NCBI GenBank assembly: GCA_005881355.1
Contig: VBDM01000009.1
Coordinates: 1-21,328 of the forward strand
Length of the DNA: 21,328 nucleotides
Direction: 5' to 3'
DNA from: Betaproteobacteria bacterium
GTDB taxonomy: Bacteria > Pseudomonadota > Gammaproteobacteria > Burkholderiales > SG8-39
The notes under the pieces were generated by a model. The model had not been told where the DNA came from and did not search any database. It saw nothing but the letters and a program-made list of their open reading frames with translations. A program made the translations under genes and the position numbers. This document shows, in pieces, positions 5,518 through 13,133 of the stretch. The stretch's first letter is position 1. Each line of letters starts with the position of its first letter.

Positions 5518-6480
5518 TCAATCGATCCTGATGTTCTTCTCGCGGATGATCTCGCCCCACCTGACCGTTTCTGACTTGATCAGCTCGCCGAACTGCTCGG
5601 GGGTGCTCGCGACGATGTCTCCGCCCTGAAGGGTAAGTTTGTCCTTCATTTCTTGCGTTGCGAGAAGGCCGGACAGGGTTGCGCTCAGCTTTTCGATGAC
5701 GGGACGCGGCGTGCCCGCCGGCGCGACCAGCCCGACCCAGGAGGTCGTTTCGAAACCCGGATAAAACTCGGCGATCGTCGGGAGATCGGGATATTGCGGC
5801 GTGCGCACCCGGCCGCTCGTGGCAAGGCCGACGAGCTTGCCGGCCTTGATGTTCTGACCGATCGAGCCCCCCGCCTGGATGAGCATCACCTGGACCGTGC
5901 CGGCCACCAGGTCGTTGATCGCGGGGCCGCCGCCCTTGTAATGGATCGGGTCGATCTCGATGCCGGCCGCCTCCTTGAAGAGCTCGAAGGCGAGGCGGCT
6001 CGAGGAGGCGGGACCCGCCGAGCCGAAGTTCATCCTGAAACCGTTCGCTTTCGAGTAGGCCACGAATTCCGGGACGGTCTTCACCTTGAGGCTCGGATGC
6101 ACGACCAGGATCTGCGGGTAGCGCACCAGCTGCATGATCGGCGCGAAATCCTTGATTACGTCATAGGGCAGATCCTTGTACATGTGCGGATTCGACGCGA
6201 AAGTGTCGAAGGTCATCATGATCGTGTGGCCGTCCGCGGGCGATTTTGCGAGCTGTGCCGTGGCCACGATGCCCCCGGAGGCGACGCGGTTCTCGACGAC
6301 AAACGGCTGCCCCAGAGCCTCGGCGAGTTTGGGAGCAACCAGCCGCGCCGCGATGTCGGATGCGCCGCCGGGGCTCGCGGGCACGAAAATGTGTACCGGC
6401 TTCGCAGGATAGTTCTGCGCCGTAGCGGGCGGCGCAAGCAAGACGGCGGCAAGCGCCCCAAGCGTGAGTCTCCAGAACAT
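5518..6480 (-). CDS. Bug/TctC-family periplasmic solute receptor
   Basis: The 320-residue secreted binding protein belongs to the tripartite tricarboxylate transporter receptor family, which is greatly expanded in Burkholderiales. Residues 1-21 are a signal peptide ending in PATAQ. The mature N-terminus NYPAKPVHIFVPASPGGASDIAARLVAPKLAEALGQ-type pattern, with VVENR and GGIVATAQLAKSPADGHT, is typical and forms the ligand pocket. It would catch a carboxylate or similar small organic acid; no TctA/TctB membrane genes are adjacent, so it is an orphan receptor. AGGAGG lies six bases before the ATG at 6480. It is divergent from the broken amidohydrolase gene, which may act on related compounds. The ligand cannot be read from the sequence. 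Confidence 0.92.
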   Translation of the reverse strand: MFWRLTLGALAAVLLAPPATAQNYPAKPVHIFVPASPGGASDIAARLVAPKLAEALGQPFVVENRVASGGIVATAQLAKSPADGHTIMMTFDTFASNPHMYKDLPYDVIKDFAPIMQLVRYPQILVVHPSLKVKTVPEFVAYSKANGFRMNFGSAGPASSSRLAFELFKEAAGIEIDPIHYKGGGPAINDLVAGTVQVMLIQAGGSIGQNIKAGKLVGLATSGRVRTPQYPDLPTIAEFYPGFETTSWVGLVAPAGTPRPVIEKLSATLSGLLATQEMKDKLTLQGGDIVASTPEQFGELIKSETVRWGEIIREKNIRID

Positions 6481-6687
6481 TCAGGCCTCCTGTCCCGCGA
6501 TTATTGTCGGCGAACGTGCGGCGTCCGCGGGCCGCCGGACGCGATGTGCGGATTTTAGCCAGGTTTTGCACCGGATTTGCCTCCTGCCTGCTCTTGCAGT
6601 AGCTTGAGGTAACCCCCGGCCATGGATATCCCGGAAGGAGGGCCGGATGGATCAGGGCGAGCTTTTCCGGGAGTTGAGGAGAGTGAA

Positions 6688-7872
6688 ATGAACCGCAAAC
6701 AAGCCCGCGCCGCTGCCGCGTCGCCTCAGTCCGGAGTTGCCGCAGCCGCGGTCGCAGTGTGGTTGATGGCGTCGGGCTCGCCGGTTCTTGCCGCCGAATC
6801 CGCCGACACCCTTCTCGTCAACGGCAAGATCATCACGGTGGACGACCGCTTCACTATCGCGCAGGGCGTCGCGATCAAGGGGCAGCACATCGTCGCCGTG
6901 GGCGGGACCGGGCAGATCCTGAAGCTGAAAGGCGCCGCCACGAAGGTGATCGACCTCGCGAACAGGACGGTGATTCCGGGGCTGATCGACAATCACGCGC
7001 ATTTCATCCGCGCGCCCGAGCACGACGAGATGCGCCTGGACGGAGTCACCTCGCGTAGGGAAGCGCTCAGGATGCTCGCCGCGCGCGTGCACGCGGCGCG
7101 CCCCGGCGAATGGATCGCGACGCTCGGGGGCTGGTCGGAGGAGCAGTTCACCGACGACCCGCGCGGTTTTCCGCTGGATGAGCTCGACCGCATCGCCCCC
7201 GGCAACCCGGTGGTGCTGCAGGCCGTATACAACCAGAGCTATCTCAACAGCGCCGCATTGAAGGCGGCCGGAATCGACGCTGCCACTCCCGATCCGCGCG
7301 GCGGCAGGATCGAGAAGGACCCAGGCGGCAAGCCGACGGGCGTGGTGCGCAACGCGGGCGGGGTCGCTTTCGTCGCCGCGAAAATTCCGCTGCCGGACAG
7401 GGAAACGTGGCCGGCGAACCTGCGCAAGTTCGTCGCGGAGCTCAACGCGATGGGCATCACCGCCTGGTACGACGCGGGCGGGCGCGGGATGAGCGAGCGG
7501 CACTACGAGGCCTACAGGACGCTCGCCGACCGCGGCGAGCTGAACGCGCGCGCGTTCTGGACCACCTTCCGGCAACCCACGACGCCGGAGCAGGTCGACA
7601 AGGTGCTCGCGGAAATCGCGCAGCAAACTTCGTTTCAGGGAAGCGATTATTTCGACAACATCGGCTGGGGCGAATCGGTGTACACGCCCGCCACGACCAA
7701 TCTCCTGCGCTACGACTACGTGGTGAAGCCGGAAGACATGCGCGAAGTGCGCCGCATTGCGCACGCCCTCGCAGAAGGCGGGATGTTCCTGAACGCCCAC
7801 GTCGAGATGGAGAACGCGATCAGCGCCTACCTCGAAGAGTACGAGACGATCAACAAGGTCGTGCGCGCATGA
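6688..7872 (+). pseudogene. YtcJ-type amidohydrolase, N-terminal piece of a broken gene
   Basis: This piece of 394 residues has a signal-like hydrophobic N-terminus (about 15-36, ending SPVLAAES). It then shows the Amidohydro_3 (YtcJ) fold: LLVNGKIITVDDRF, GLIDNHAHF with the metal-binding HxH (H103, H105), WIATLGGW, ITAWYDAGG and the metal-ligand region LNAHVEMENAI. The ATG at 6688 has AGGAGAG upstream. After EYETINKVV the frame ends at TGA (7870-7872), while the rest of the family sequence continues in another frame from MKRLGLYAGLHSRPL. Roughly 20 residues normally found between them (a GLRWSFSHLDQ-type segment carrying a conserved His and Asp) are missing. This is best read as a deletion plus frameshift, either real or from assembly. 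The two pieces overlap by ATGA, so both could still be made, but the enzyme would lack a conserved active-site segment. Confidence 0.75.
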
Positions 7873-8327
7873 AGCGGCTCGGCCTGTACGCGGGGCTGCA
7901 CAGCCGGCCGCTCATCCAGGGCGCGCTCATGCACAAGGTGCACGGCGAGCGCGCCTGGGACATGCCGCCGTTCCGGCGCGTGCAGGATAGCGGCATCGTC
8001 TGGGGACTGGGGTCGGACGCGACCGCCGTGACGACCTCCAACCCGTTCTACACGCTCTGGTTCGCGGTGACGGGGAAGATGATCGGCGGCCGCCAGGTCA
8101 ACCGGCAGACGATCACGCGCGAGGAGGCGCTCATCGCGCACACGCGCAGCAACGCGCACTTCGTTTTCCAGGAAAGCAATCTGGGCTCGATCCAGCCCGG
8201 CAAATACGCGGACCTGCTGGTGCTCGACCGCGATTACCTGAAGGTGCCCGTCGAGCAGATCAAGGACATCAAGCCGGTGATGACGATGGTGGGCGGAAAG
8301 ATCGTGCACCAAACCAAGGGACTGTAG
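7869..8327 (+). pseudogene. YtcJ-type amidohydrolase, C-terminal piece
   Basis: This piece of 152 residues carries the end of the same amidohydrolase. It contains LYAGLHSRPLIQGALM, the metal-ligand motif WGLGSDATAVTTSNPF, the closing TREEALIAHTRSNAHF region and the SIQPGKYADLLVLDRDYL tail of the composite domain. It begins at an ATG overlapping the stop of the N-terminal piece by ATGA; that ATG encodes an internal methionine in the family (ARMKRLG). It has no ribosome site of its own and no fold as a separate enzyme. The two pieces together give almost the full family length, minus the missing segment. Confidence 0.75.
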
Positions 8328-8358
8328 GAAACAACCCGGCGCCTTGCGCAACCCCTGG

Positions 8359-9675
8359 CTAGCGCGCCGCCCGGAGCGCGACGCGCAGCTTCTCGATCAT
8401 CGCTTCGATCTCAGGCTCGGTCGAGATGAAAGGCGGCGCCATGGCGATGGTGTCGCCCGTGAAGCGATAGAGCATGCCTTCCTCCATGCCGCGCTCGAAA
8501 ACCTTCAGCGCGCGCGCACCCGGCTTGCCTTGGATCGGTTCGAGCTCGACCGCCGCGGCGAGGCCGATGTTGCGTATGTCCACGACGCCCGGCTCGCCTT
8601 TCAGCGAATGCACCGCCCGCTCGAGGACGGGCTCGAGTTCCCGCGCGCGCTTGAACGAGCCTTCCTCCGCAATCGCGTCGAGCGCGGCGTGCGCCGCCGC
8701 CGCGGCGACAGGATGGCCGGAGTAGGTGTAGCCGTGGAAAAGCTCCACCGAGGTCTCGGGCCCGGTCATGAACGCGTCGTAGATGGCGGGCTTCACGATC
8801 ACCCCGCCCATGGGAATGACCCCGTTGGTGACGATCTTGGCGAACGCGATCATGTCGGGCGTGACGCCGAAGCGCTGCGCCCCGAACGGCTCGCCCAGGC
8901 GCCCGAATCCCGTGATGACCTCGTCGAAGACGAGGAGGATCCCGTGCCGATCGCAGATTTGACGCAGCCGCTCGAGGTAACCGGCGGGCGGCACGATCAC
9001 GCCGCCCGAGCCCTGCATGGGCTCGACGATCACGGCGGCGATGGTCGAGGCGTCGTGCAGCGCGACGAGTCGCTCGAGTTCCTCGGCCAGGTGCGCTCCC
9101 CATTTCGGCTGGCCGCGCGAGAATGCCATCTCGGCGGCGCTGTGCGTGTGAGGCAGGTGATCGACGCCCTGCACGAGGAGCGGTGCGAACATCTTGCGGT
9201 TCGGGGCGATCCCGCCGACCGAAATCCCGCCAATGCCCACGCCGTGATAGCCGCGCTCGCGGCCGATCAGGCGCGTGCGCGCGATCTTGAGCGCAGTGTC
9301 CACCGCCTCCGAGCCCGAGTTGCCGAAGAAGACGTGGCCCATGCCCGCGGGCGCCAGCCCGACGATGCGCTCGGCAAGCGAAAAGATCTTCGGATGCCCC
9401 ATCTGGAAGGCGGGGCTGTAGTCGAGCTCCCTTACTTGCTTGGCCACGGCTTCGGCGATCTTCGGATGGGCGTGGCCGAGGGGACAGCACCACAGGCCGG
9501 AGAGGCAGTCGAACAAGCGCTTGCCCTCGGCGGTGGTGTAGTACGCGCCTTCGGCGCGCACCAGCGTGCGCGAGAGCGGATTCTTCTTGAAGTAGCGATT
9601 GTGGGTGAACGGCATCCAGTAGGCTTCCGTCTTGATCGTCGAAGCCCGCTGCAACACGGTGGATTCGTTCTTCAT
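8359..9675 (-). CDS. Omega-amino acid (beta-alanine):pyruvate aminotransferase, class III
   Basis: The 438-residue PLP enzyme belongs to aminotransferase class III and moves the amino group of beta-alanine or other omega-amino acids or amines to pyruvate. It shows YWMPFTHNRYF, LWCCPLGHAHPKI, FFGNSGSEAVDTALK, RGYHGVGIGGISVGG, DEVITGFGRLG, and the PLP lysine K280 in AFAKIVTNG, followed by HGYTYSGHP. The start at 9675 (MKNEST) has GAAAGG upstream; the frame is open 14 codons further. Compared with the family as I know it, the helix between TALKIA and TRLIGRERGYHG (about 12-13 residues, e.g. LAYHRARGEGQR) is absent, in frame, near residue 133. That could affect stability. It is convergent with the amidohydrolase pieces. 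Confidence 0.9.
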   Translation of the reverse strand: MKNESTVLQRASTIKTEAYWMPFTHNRYFKKNPLSRTLVRAEGAYYTTAEGKRLFDCLSGLWCCPLGHAHPKIAEAVAKQVRELDYSPAFQMGHPKIFSLAERIVGLAPAGMGHVFFGNSGSEAVDTALKIARTRLIGRERGYHGVGIGGISVGGIAPNRKMFAPLLVQGVDHLPHTHSAAEMAFSRGQPKWGAHLAEELERLVALHDASTIAAVIVEPMQGSGGVIVPPAGYLERLRQICDRHGILLVFDEVITGFGRLGEPFGAQRFGVTPDMIAFAKIVTNGVIPMGGVIVKPAIYDAFMTGPETSVELFHGYTYSGHPVAAAAAHAALDAIAEEGSFKRARELEPVLERAVHSLKGEPGVVDIRNIGLAAAVELEPIQGKPGARALKVFERGMEEGMLYRFTGDTIAMAPPFISTEPEIEAMIEKLRVALRAAR

Positions 9676-9699
9676 GGGGTCCCTTTCACGCTGCGAAGA

Positions 9700-9705
9700 A
9701 TCATA
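9700..9705 (-). promoter_or_regulatory. Candidate -10 box for the aminotransferase gene
   Basis: TATGAT on the minus strand (5 of 6 matches) ends 24 bases before the ATG at 9675. No good -35 box is seen at the right distance. Confidence 0.35.
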
Positions 9706-9722
9706 GTACAGCGGCATGAGAT

Positions 9723-9751
9723 TTCACATCGACCCGGGAAGGGCTTACACT
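9723..9751 (+). promoter_or_regulatory. Candidate sigma-70 promoter for the small membrane protein gene
   Basis: TTCACA (9723-9728, 5 of 6) and TACACT (9746-9751, 4 of 6) are 17 bases apart, about 70 bases upstream of the ATG at 9823. It lies back to back with the aminotransferase promoter. Confidence 0.4.
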
Positions 9752-9822
9752 GACGCCGCCTGGACCCGGTGGGGTGCGACGGCCCGGGCGGCTCGGTTCA
9801 ATGAAAAAGGGGACGCAAGCCA

Positions 9823-10209
9823 ATGTATTCCGACCTGGTCATCATCTTCAATTTTATCATCAGCCAATGGAGTCTTTCGCCGCAGGCGTTCAAGGATGCC
9901 GTGCTTGCCGCGGCGCTTGCGAAGGCCGTGCTCGCGGTGATATGGTGGACGACCCGCGTGCTGGTCGCAAAGTTTCCCTCGAATCTCGCGCTATCGGCTT
10001 TCCAGAAGCTGCTCAATACGCGGCCGGCCAAGCTCGTCGTGCTCGTTCTCGACGTCACGCTGATCGACGTGTTCCTCTTCTTCGCCGGCGTGGCGCTGCT
10101 CGATCTGCACCGCGGATTCTCGATCTTCTCGCTGTGGACCGCGGCGCTGTTCTCGTTCCTCTTCGCGTACATGGTCATGGTCGCGCACTCCGACATCAAG
10201 AAGTACTGA
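9823..10209 (+). CDS. Small integral membrane protein of unknown function
   Basis: The 128-residue protein has three or four hydrophobic segments: around 3-14 and 25-50 (AVLAAALAKAVLAVIWWTTRVLV), 70-92 (KLVVLVLDVTLIDVFLFFAGVALL) and 100-121 (FSIFSLWTAALFSFLFAYMVMV). It ends in a short polar tail, HSDIKKY. Codon use follows the rest of the window, so it looks real. The ribosome site is weak. I do not recognise the family. It precedes the VOC gene by 45 bases in the same direction and may be co-transcribed with it. Confidence 0.65.
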   Translation: MYSDLVIIFNFIISQWSLSPQAFKDAVLAAALAKAVLAVIWWTTRVLVAKFPSNLALSAFQKLLNTRPAKLVVLVLDVTLIDVFLFFAGVALLDLHRGFSIFSLWTAALFSFLFAYMVMVAHSDIKKY

Positions 10210-10254
10210 CGGTCTTTCCGAGCGAGCACGCGTTCACCGCGCTGGAGCGCCGCA

Positions 10255-10722
10255 ATGCCGCTGTCCCACATCGAGCACTATCTGATTGCCGCCGACGACA
10301 TGGAGCGCACGCGCGACTGGTACCGCGACGTGCTCGGCATGGAGGAGGGCTGGCACCCGGACTTCGGATTTCCCGTCTACTGGATGTACCTCGAGGGCAG
10401 GGACGTCGTGCACATCGGCAAGAGCGCCAAGCACGCGGGCGAAAACCAGAAGACCTATCTCGGGCGCCTTGGGCAGGCCATGGGTGCGGGTACCGGCGCG
10501 ATCGACCACATCGCCTTCCGCGCAAAAGGGCTCAAGGGCACGATGGCACACCTGCGCCGCCACGACATCGAGTTCAATGAGCGGCGCGCGAACGGCCAGG
10601 CGCTCTATCAGCTTTTCATGTATGACCCGAACGGCATCAAGGTCGAGCTCAACTTCGATGCGGCCGAAGCCGAGGGCCTCGAGCCGGGGATCACGGCGGA
10701 GAAACTGGCGGCGCGGAAATAA
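10255..10722 (+). CDS. VOC (glyoxalase/extradiol dioxygenase fold) family enzyme
   Basis: The 155-residue protein has two paired beta-alpha-beta-beta-beta units. The first opens with SHIEHYLIAADDMERTRDWYRDVLGM and the second with GAIDHIAFRAKG. Likely metal ligands are H8, H53 or H85, and E131 in GIKVELNF. These are the usual positions in VOC dioxygenases, lyases and resistance proteins. GGAG lies eight bases before the ATG. It could be a small-molecule dioxygenase or isomerase; the substrate cannot be assigned. No terminator is visible after it. Confidence 0.85.
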   Translation: MPLSHIEHYLIAADDMERTRDWYRDVLGMEEGWHPDFGFPVYWMYLEGRDVVHIGKSAKHAGENQKTYLGRLGQAMGAGTGAIDHIAFRAKGLKGTMAHLRRHDIEFNERRANGQALYQLFMYDPNGIKVELNFDAAEAEGLEPGITAEKLAARK

Positions 10723-10913
10723 AGCACCGGAACCCACTGCGAGACTTGAGACGCGGGCGTAGCTCGCGGATTTCTGATTCGTAACAGGTCGTTGCCTTGA
10801 AGATCTCCCGGTTCCGACGGCGAAGGCGAGGAACGCGAAGCACGCCATGCGGACCATACGACGGGCCAGCTCGGACCGACCTGCTGTAACTCTGCATTTC
10901 TATCCTGCACCTC

Positions 10914-10942
10914 TTGACGAGCGCGCCACAAGGGGGTAGAAG
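10914..10942 (+). promoter_or_regulatory. Candidate sigma-70 promoter of the c-di-GMP operon
   Basis: TTGACG (10914-10919, 5 of 6) and TAGAAG (10937-10942, 4 of 6) are 17 bases apart. If used, the 5' leader to the ATG at 11259 would be about 310 bases. TATATG at 10968-10973 is a possible second -10 box. Confidence 0.45.
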
Positions 10943-11100
10943 TTGTGGTGCGGGTTTGCTGGACAACTATATGTAGTAGTGGCCCGGACCGGAAAACCCC
11001 GACGCAGCGGGCGTTGCGCTTTTGCGGGAGGTGAATGCATAGAGCTTGGACTGTCGAGGGCGTCGAAACCCCCCCCGACTTAGAGCCTGTAACAAGACGA

Positions 11101-11157
11101 GGGAACACGATTAGGAAAAGAGAGGTTCCAACCCATCCACTAACCTCTCGTGTTCCC
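11101..11157 (+). promoter_or_regulatory. Large two-part stem-loop in the leader of the GGDEF-EAL gene
   Basis: GGGAACAC (11101-11108) pairs with GTGTTCCC (11150-11157), and GAGAGGTT (11120-11127) pairs with AACCTCTC (11142-11149). This makes 16 perfect base pairs with an 11-base bulge on the 5' side and a 14-base loop. No T run follows, so it is not a plain terminator. It fits an RNA switch, a protein-binding leader or a small mobile palindrome remnant. I could not match it to a known riboswitch, including c-di-GMP types. Confidence 0.5.
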
Positions 11158-11176
11158 CTGGTCCAAGGCTGGTGTA

Positions 11177-11228
11177 GCCGCCAGTTTTGCGGCAGTTCCT
11201 TGCAGGTTCTTGAGCCGGCTCGCGCCGG
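11177..11228 (+). repeat. Two short hairpins following the large stem-loop
   Basis: GCCGC (11177-11181) pairs with GCGGC (11189-11193) around CAGTTTT, and CCGGC (11215-11219) pairs with GCCGG (11224-11228) around TCGC. The second ends 30 bases before the ATG of the GGDEF-EAL gene and could affect ribosome access. Each alone is weak in a GC-rich genome. Confidence 0.35.
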
Positions 11229-11258
11229 AATCGCGTGTGAAGCGCGGTATATCGGGAC

Positions 11259-13106
11259 ATGATCGCGCGCTTGGCACGAACCTGTGCCGTCCTGAGCGGA
11301 TTCAGCTCGGCCATGAGTCGGATCCGCGACCGTCGCCGATTATTCGACGAAGCCTGCGGTATCGCGGTCAGGCACGGGTCGTACCGCATGGCATGGGTGG
11401 GAGTGCCGGAAGCGGGGACCAATGAATTGTCTCCGGTCGCCCAGGCCGGATTTGACGGCGGGTACCTAAGAGAGGTCGTCCCTTTGCTTCGCGACGCGGG
11501 CGAAGATCGCGGCGCCCTCGGTCAGGCCCTGCGTCGAAAGAAAACCGTGGTGGTGAACGACCTCAAGGCGGACCCGAATGTCGCGTGCAAGAAAGCGGCG
11601 CTTGCGCGCGGTTACCGCTCGATGGCGTCGCTGCCGGTCCTGGTGGACGGACGAGTCGCCGCGCTATTCGTACTTTACTCGGCGCAGACCGGGTTTTTCG
11701 ACGGCGACGAACTGGCGCTGCTAAAACATCTGGCGGGTCACATATCCCTTGCCCTCAAGTGTTTCGAAAAGGAAGAAAAGCTAAATCACCTTGCCTACTA
11801 CGATGTCCTGACAAAAAGCGCGAACCGCAGTTTGCTGCGGGACCGCCTGACTCTCGCGATCGCCAACGCCGGCCGCCACGGGCGGCAGGTCGCGGTGATA
11901 TCGGTCGACATCGACAACTTCAAGTACATCAACAACAGTCTGGGGCATAAGGCCGGCGACCAGCTGCTGAAATCGGTCACCGAGCGCCTCGGGTCCTGCG
12001 TGCGTGACGGCGACACGATCGCCCGGCAGGGCGGCGATGAGTTCGTCATCGTGCTGCCCGACCAAGTCAGCGACGAACACGCCTCTCAGGTCATCAAACG
12101 GATCCTCGCGGCCATCGCCCAACCGATCTCGATCGGGGAGCGCGAGTTCAACATCACCTGCAGCATCGGCGCGAGCTTTTACCCGCAGGACGGTTCCGAC
12201 GGGGAAACGATACTGAAGAACGCGGACGCCGCCATGTACGGCGCCAAGGAGCTCGGAAGAAATACCTTTCAGTTTTATGCGAAGGAGATCGACGCGAAGA
12301 TCAACGAGCGGCTGATGCTGGAAAACAGCCTGCGTCGCGCGGTCGAGCGGGAGGAATTTCTTCTTCAATATCAGCCGCAGATTCACCTCAATCGAGGGAA
12401 AATCACCGGTGCCGAAGCGCTGATACGCTGGCAACACCCCGAGCTGGGGATGGTGTCGCCCGACAAGTTCATCCCTCTGGCGGAGGAAACGGGCCTGATC
12501 GAGCCGATCGGCGAATGGGTCTTGCGAACGGCATGCGCACAGAACAAGGCGTGGCAGGACGCCCGCCTGCCGGCGATAACGGTCTCGATAAACCTGTCGG
12601 CCCGTCAATTCCGCCATAAGGGATTGGCCGAGACGATCGCGCGCGCGCTGCGGGAGACCGGCCTCAAGGCCGAATGCCTCGGGCTGGAATTGACCGAAAG
12701 CCTCGTCATGCACAACGCCGCGGCCGGCGCCTTGATGCTCGGCAACCTGAAGCAGATGGGCGTGAAGCTTTCGATCGACGATTTCGGGACGGGGTACTCG
12801 AGCCTGAGCTACCTGAGGCGTTTCCCCATCGACGAGCTCAAGATCGATCAGTCCTTCGTGCGCGACGTCATGACCGATCCCGATGACGCCATCATCGCCA
12901 AAGCGATCATCGCGCTGGCGCACGGACTCAACCTGAGAGTGACCGCGGAAGGGGTGGAGACCAAGGAGCACATCGATTTCCTTCAGGGCCGCCGCTGCGA
13001 CCAGGCCCAGGGTTTCTACTTCAGCAAGCCGCTTCACTCTCGCGAATTCGAAGAGCTGCTACAACAAAAATCCCTCATGGAAACGACCGACAGGCGCACC
13101 CATTAG
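11259..13106 (+). CDS. GAF-GGDEF-EAL c-di-GMP signalling protein
   Basis: The 615-residue cytoplasmic protein has three domains: GAF sensor (about 20-170; RRLFDEACGIAV...YRSMASLPVLVDGRVAALFVLY), diguanylate cyclase (about 177-340) and phosphodiesterase (about 355-605). The cyclase has DIDNFKYINNSLGH, an intact GGDEF (258-262) and the inhibitory RxxD site R249-D252. The EAL domain keeps EAL (386-388), LELTES, DDFGTGYSSLSYL, the lysine-bearing DELKIDQSF and TAEGVET, so both activities look possible. The usual DPLTGLPNR at the cyclase start is altered to DVLTKSANR. The ribosome site before the ATG at 11259 is weak. It is followed after 27 bases by a second c-di-GMP gene, so they form an operon, probably governed by the long leader. 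Confidence 0.93.
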   Translation: MIARLARTCAVLSGFSSAMSRIRDRRRLFDEACGIAVRHGSYRMAWVGVPEAGTNELSPVAQAGFDGGYLREVVPLLRDAGEDRGALGQALRRKKTVVVNDLKADPNVACKKAALARGYRSMASLPVLVDGRVAALFVLYSAQTGFFDGDELALLKHLAGHISLALKCFEKEEKLNHLAYYDVLTKSANRSLLRDRLTLAIANAGRHGRQVAVISVDIDNFKYINNSLGHKAGDQLLKSVTERLGSCVRDGDTIARQGGDEFVIVLPDQVSDEHASQVIKRILAAIAQPISIGEREFNITCSIGASFYPQDGSDGETILKNADAAMYGAKELGRNTFQFYAKEIDAKINERLMLENSLRRAVEREEFLLQYQPQIHLNRGKITGAEALIRWQHPELGMVSPDKFIPLAEETGLIEPIGEWVLRTACAQNKAWQDARLPAITVSINLSARQFRHKGLAETIARALRETGLKAECLGLELTESLVMHNAAAGALMLGNLKQMGVKLSIDDFGTGYSSLSYLRRFPIDELKIDQSFVRDVMTDPDDAIIAKAIIALAHGLNLRVTAEGVETKEHIDFLQGRRCDQAQGFYFSKPLHSREFEELLQQKSLMETTDRRTH

Positions 13107-13133
13107 ACTTCGACTCTCTCGCAGACGAAGAAG

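Larger units (their letters stand above)
10723..11258. other. 536-base region without a gene: promoter and long leader of the c-di-GMP operon
   Basis: The region has less third-base GC bias than the flanking genes, and no open frame in it has family features. A 75-codon frame (11035-11262) starts after GGGAGGTGA and overlaps the next gene by ATGA, but its codon use is not that of a gene here. It holds a promoter candidate (10914-10942), a run of eight C (11069-11076) and three successive hairpins (11101-11228), listed separately. Confidence 0.6.

Noticed and set aside
8344..9753. 469-codon plus-strand frame opposite the aminotransferase
   Set aside because: It is a shadow of the high-GC aminotransferase gene: Arg/Asp/Gly-rich with no domain, whereas the minus strand carries a full set of PLP enzyme motifs.
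10608..11108. 166-codon minus-strand frame across the end of the VOC gene and the leader region
   Set aside because: It is antisense to the VOC gene for part of its length, has no ribosome site, and its composition is not that of a known family.
10914..11258. c-di-GMP riboswitch in the leader of the GGDEF-EAL gene
   Set aside because: None of the conserved sequence blocks I know for c-di-GMP-I or -II aptamers is visible on either strand; only generic hairpins are seen.
11035..11262. 75-codon frame with GGGAGGTGA before its ATG and an ATGA overlap with the GGDEF-EAL gene; C8 run inside as a phase-variation switch
   Set aside because: Third codon positions are near 50% GC, unlike real genes here, and the ribosome site is too close to the ATG. 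Adding one C puts the frame into the downstream gene's phase, but it hits a TAG at 11112, so no fusion protein can form.
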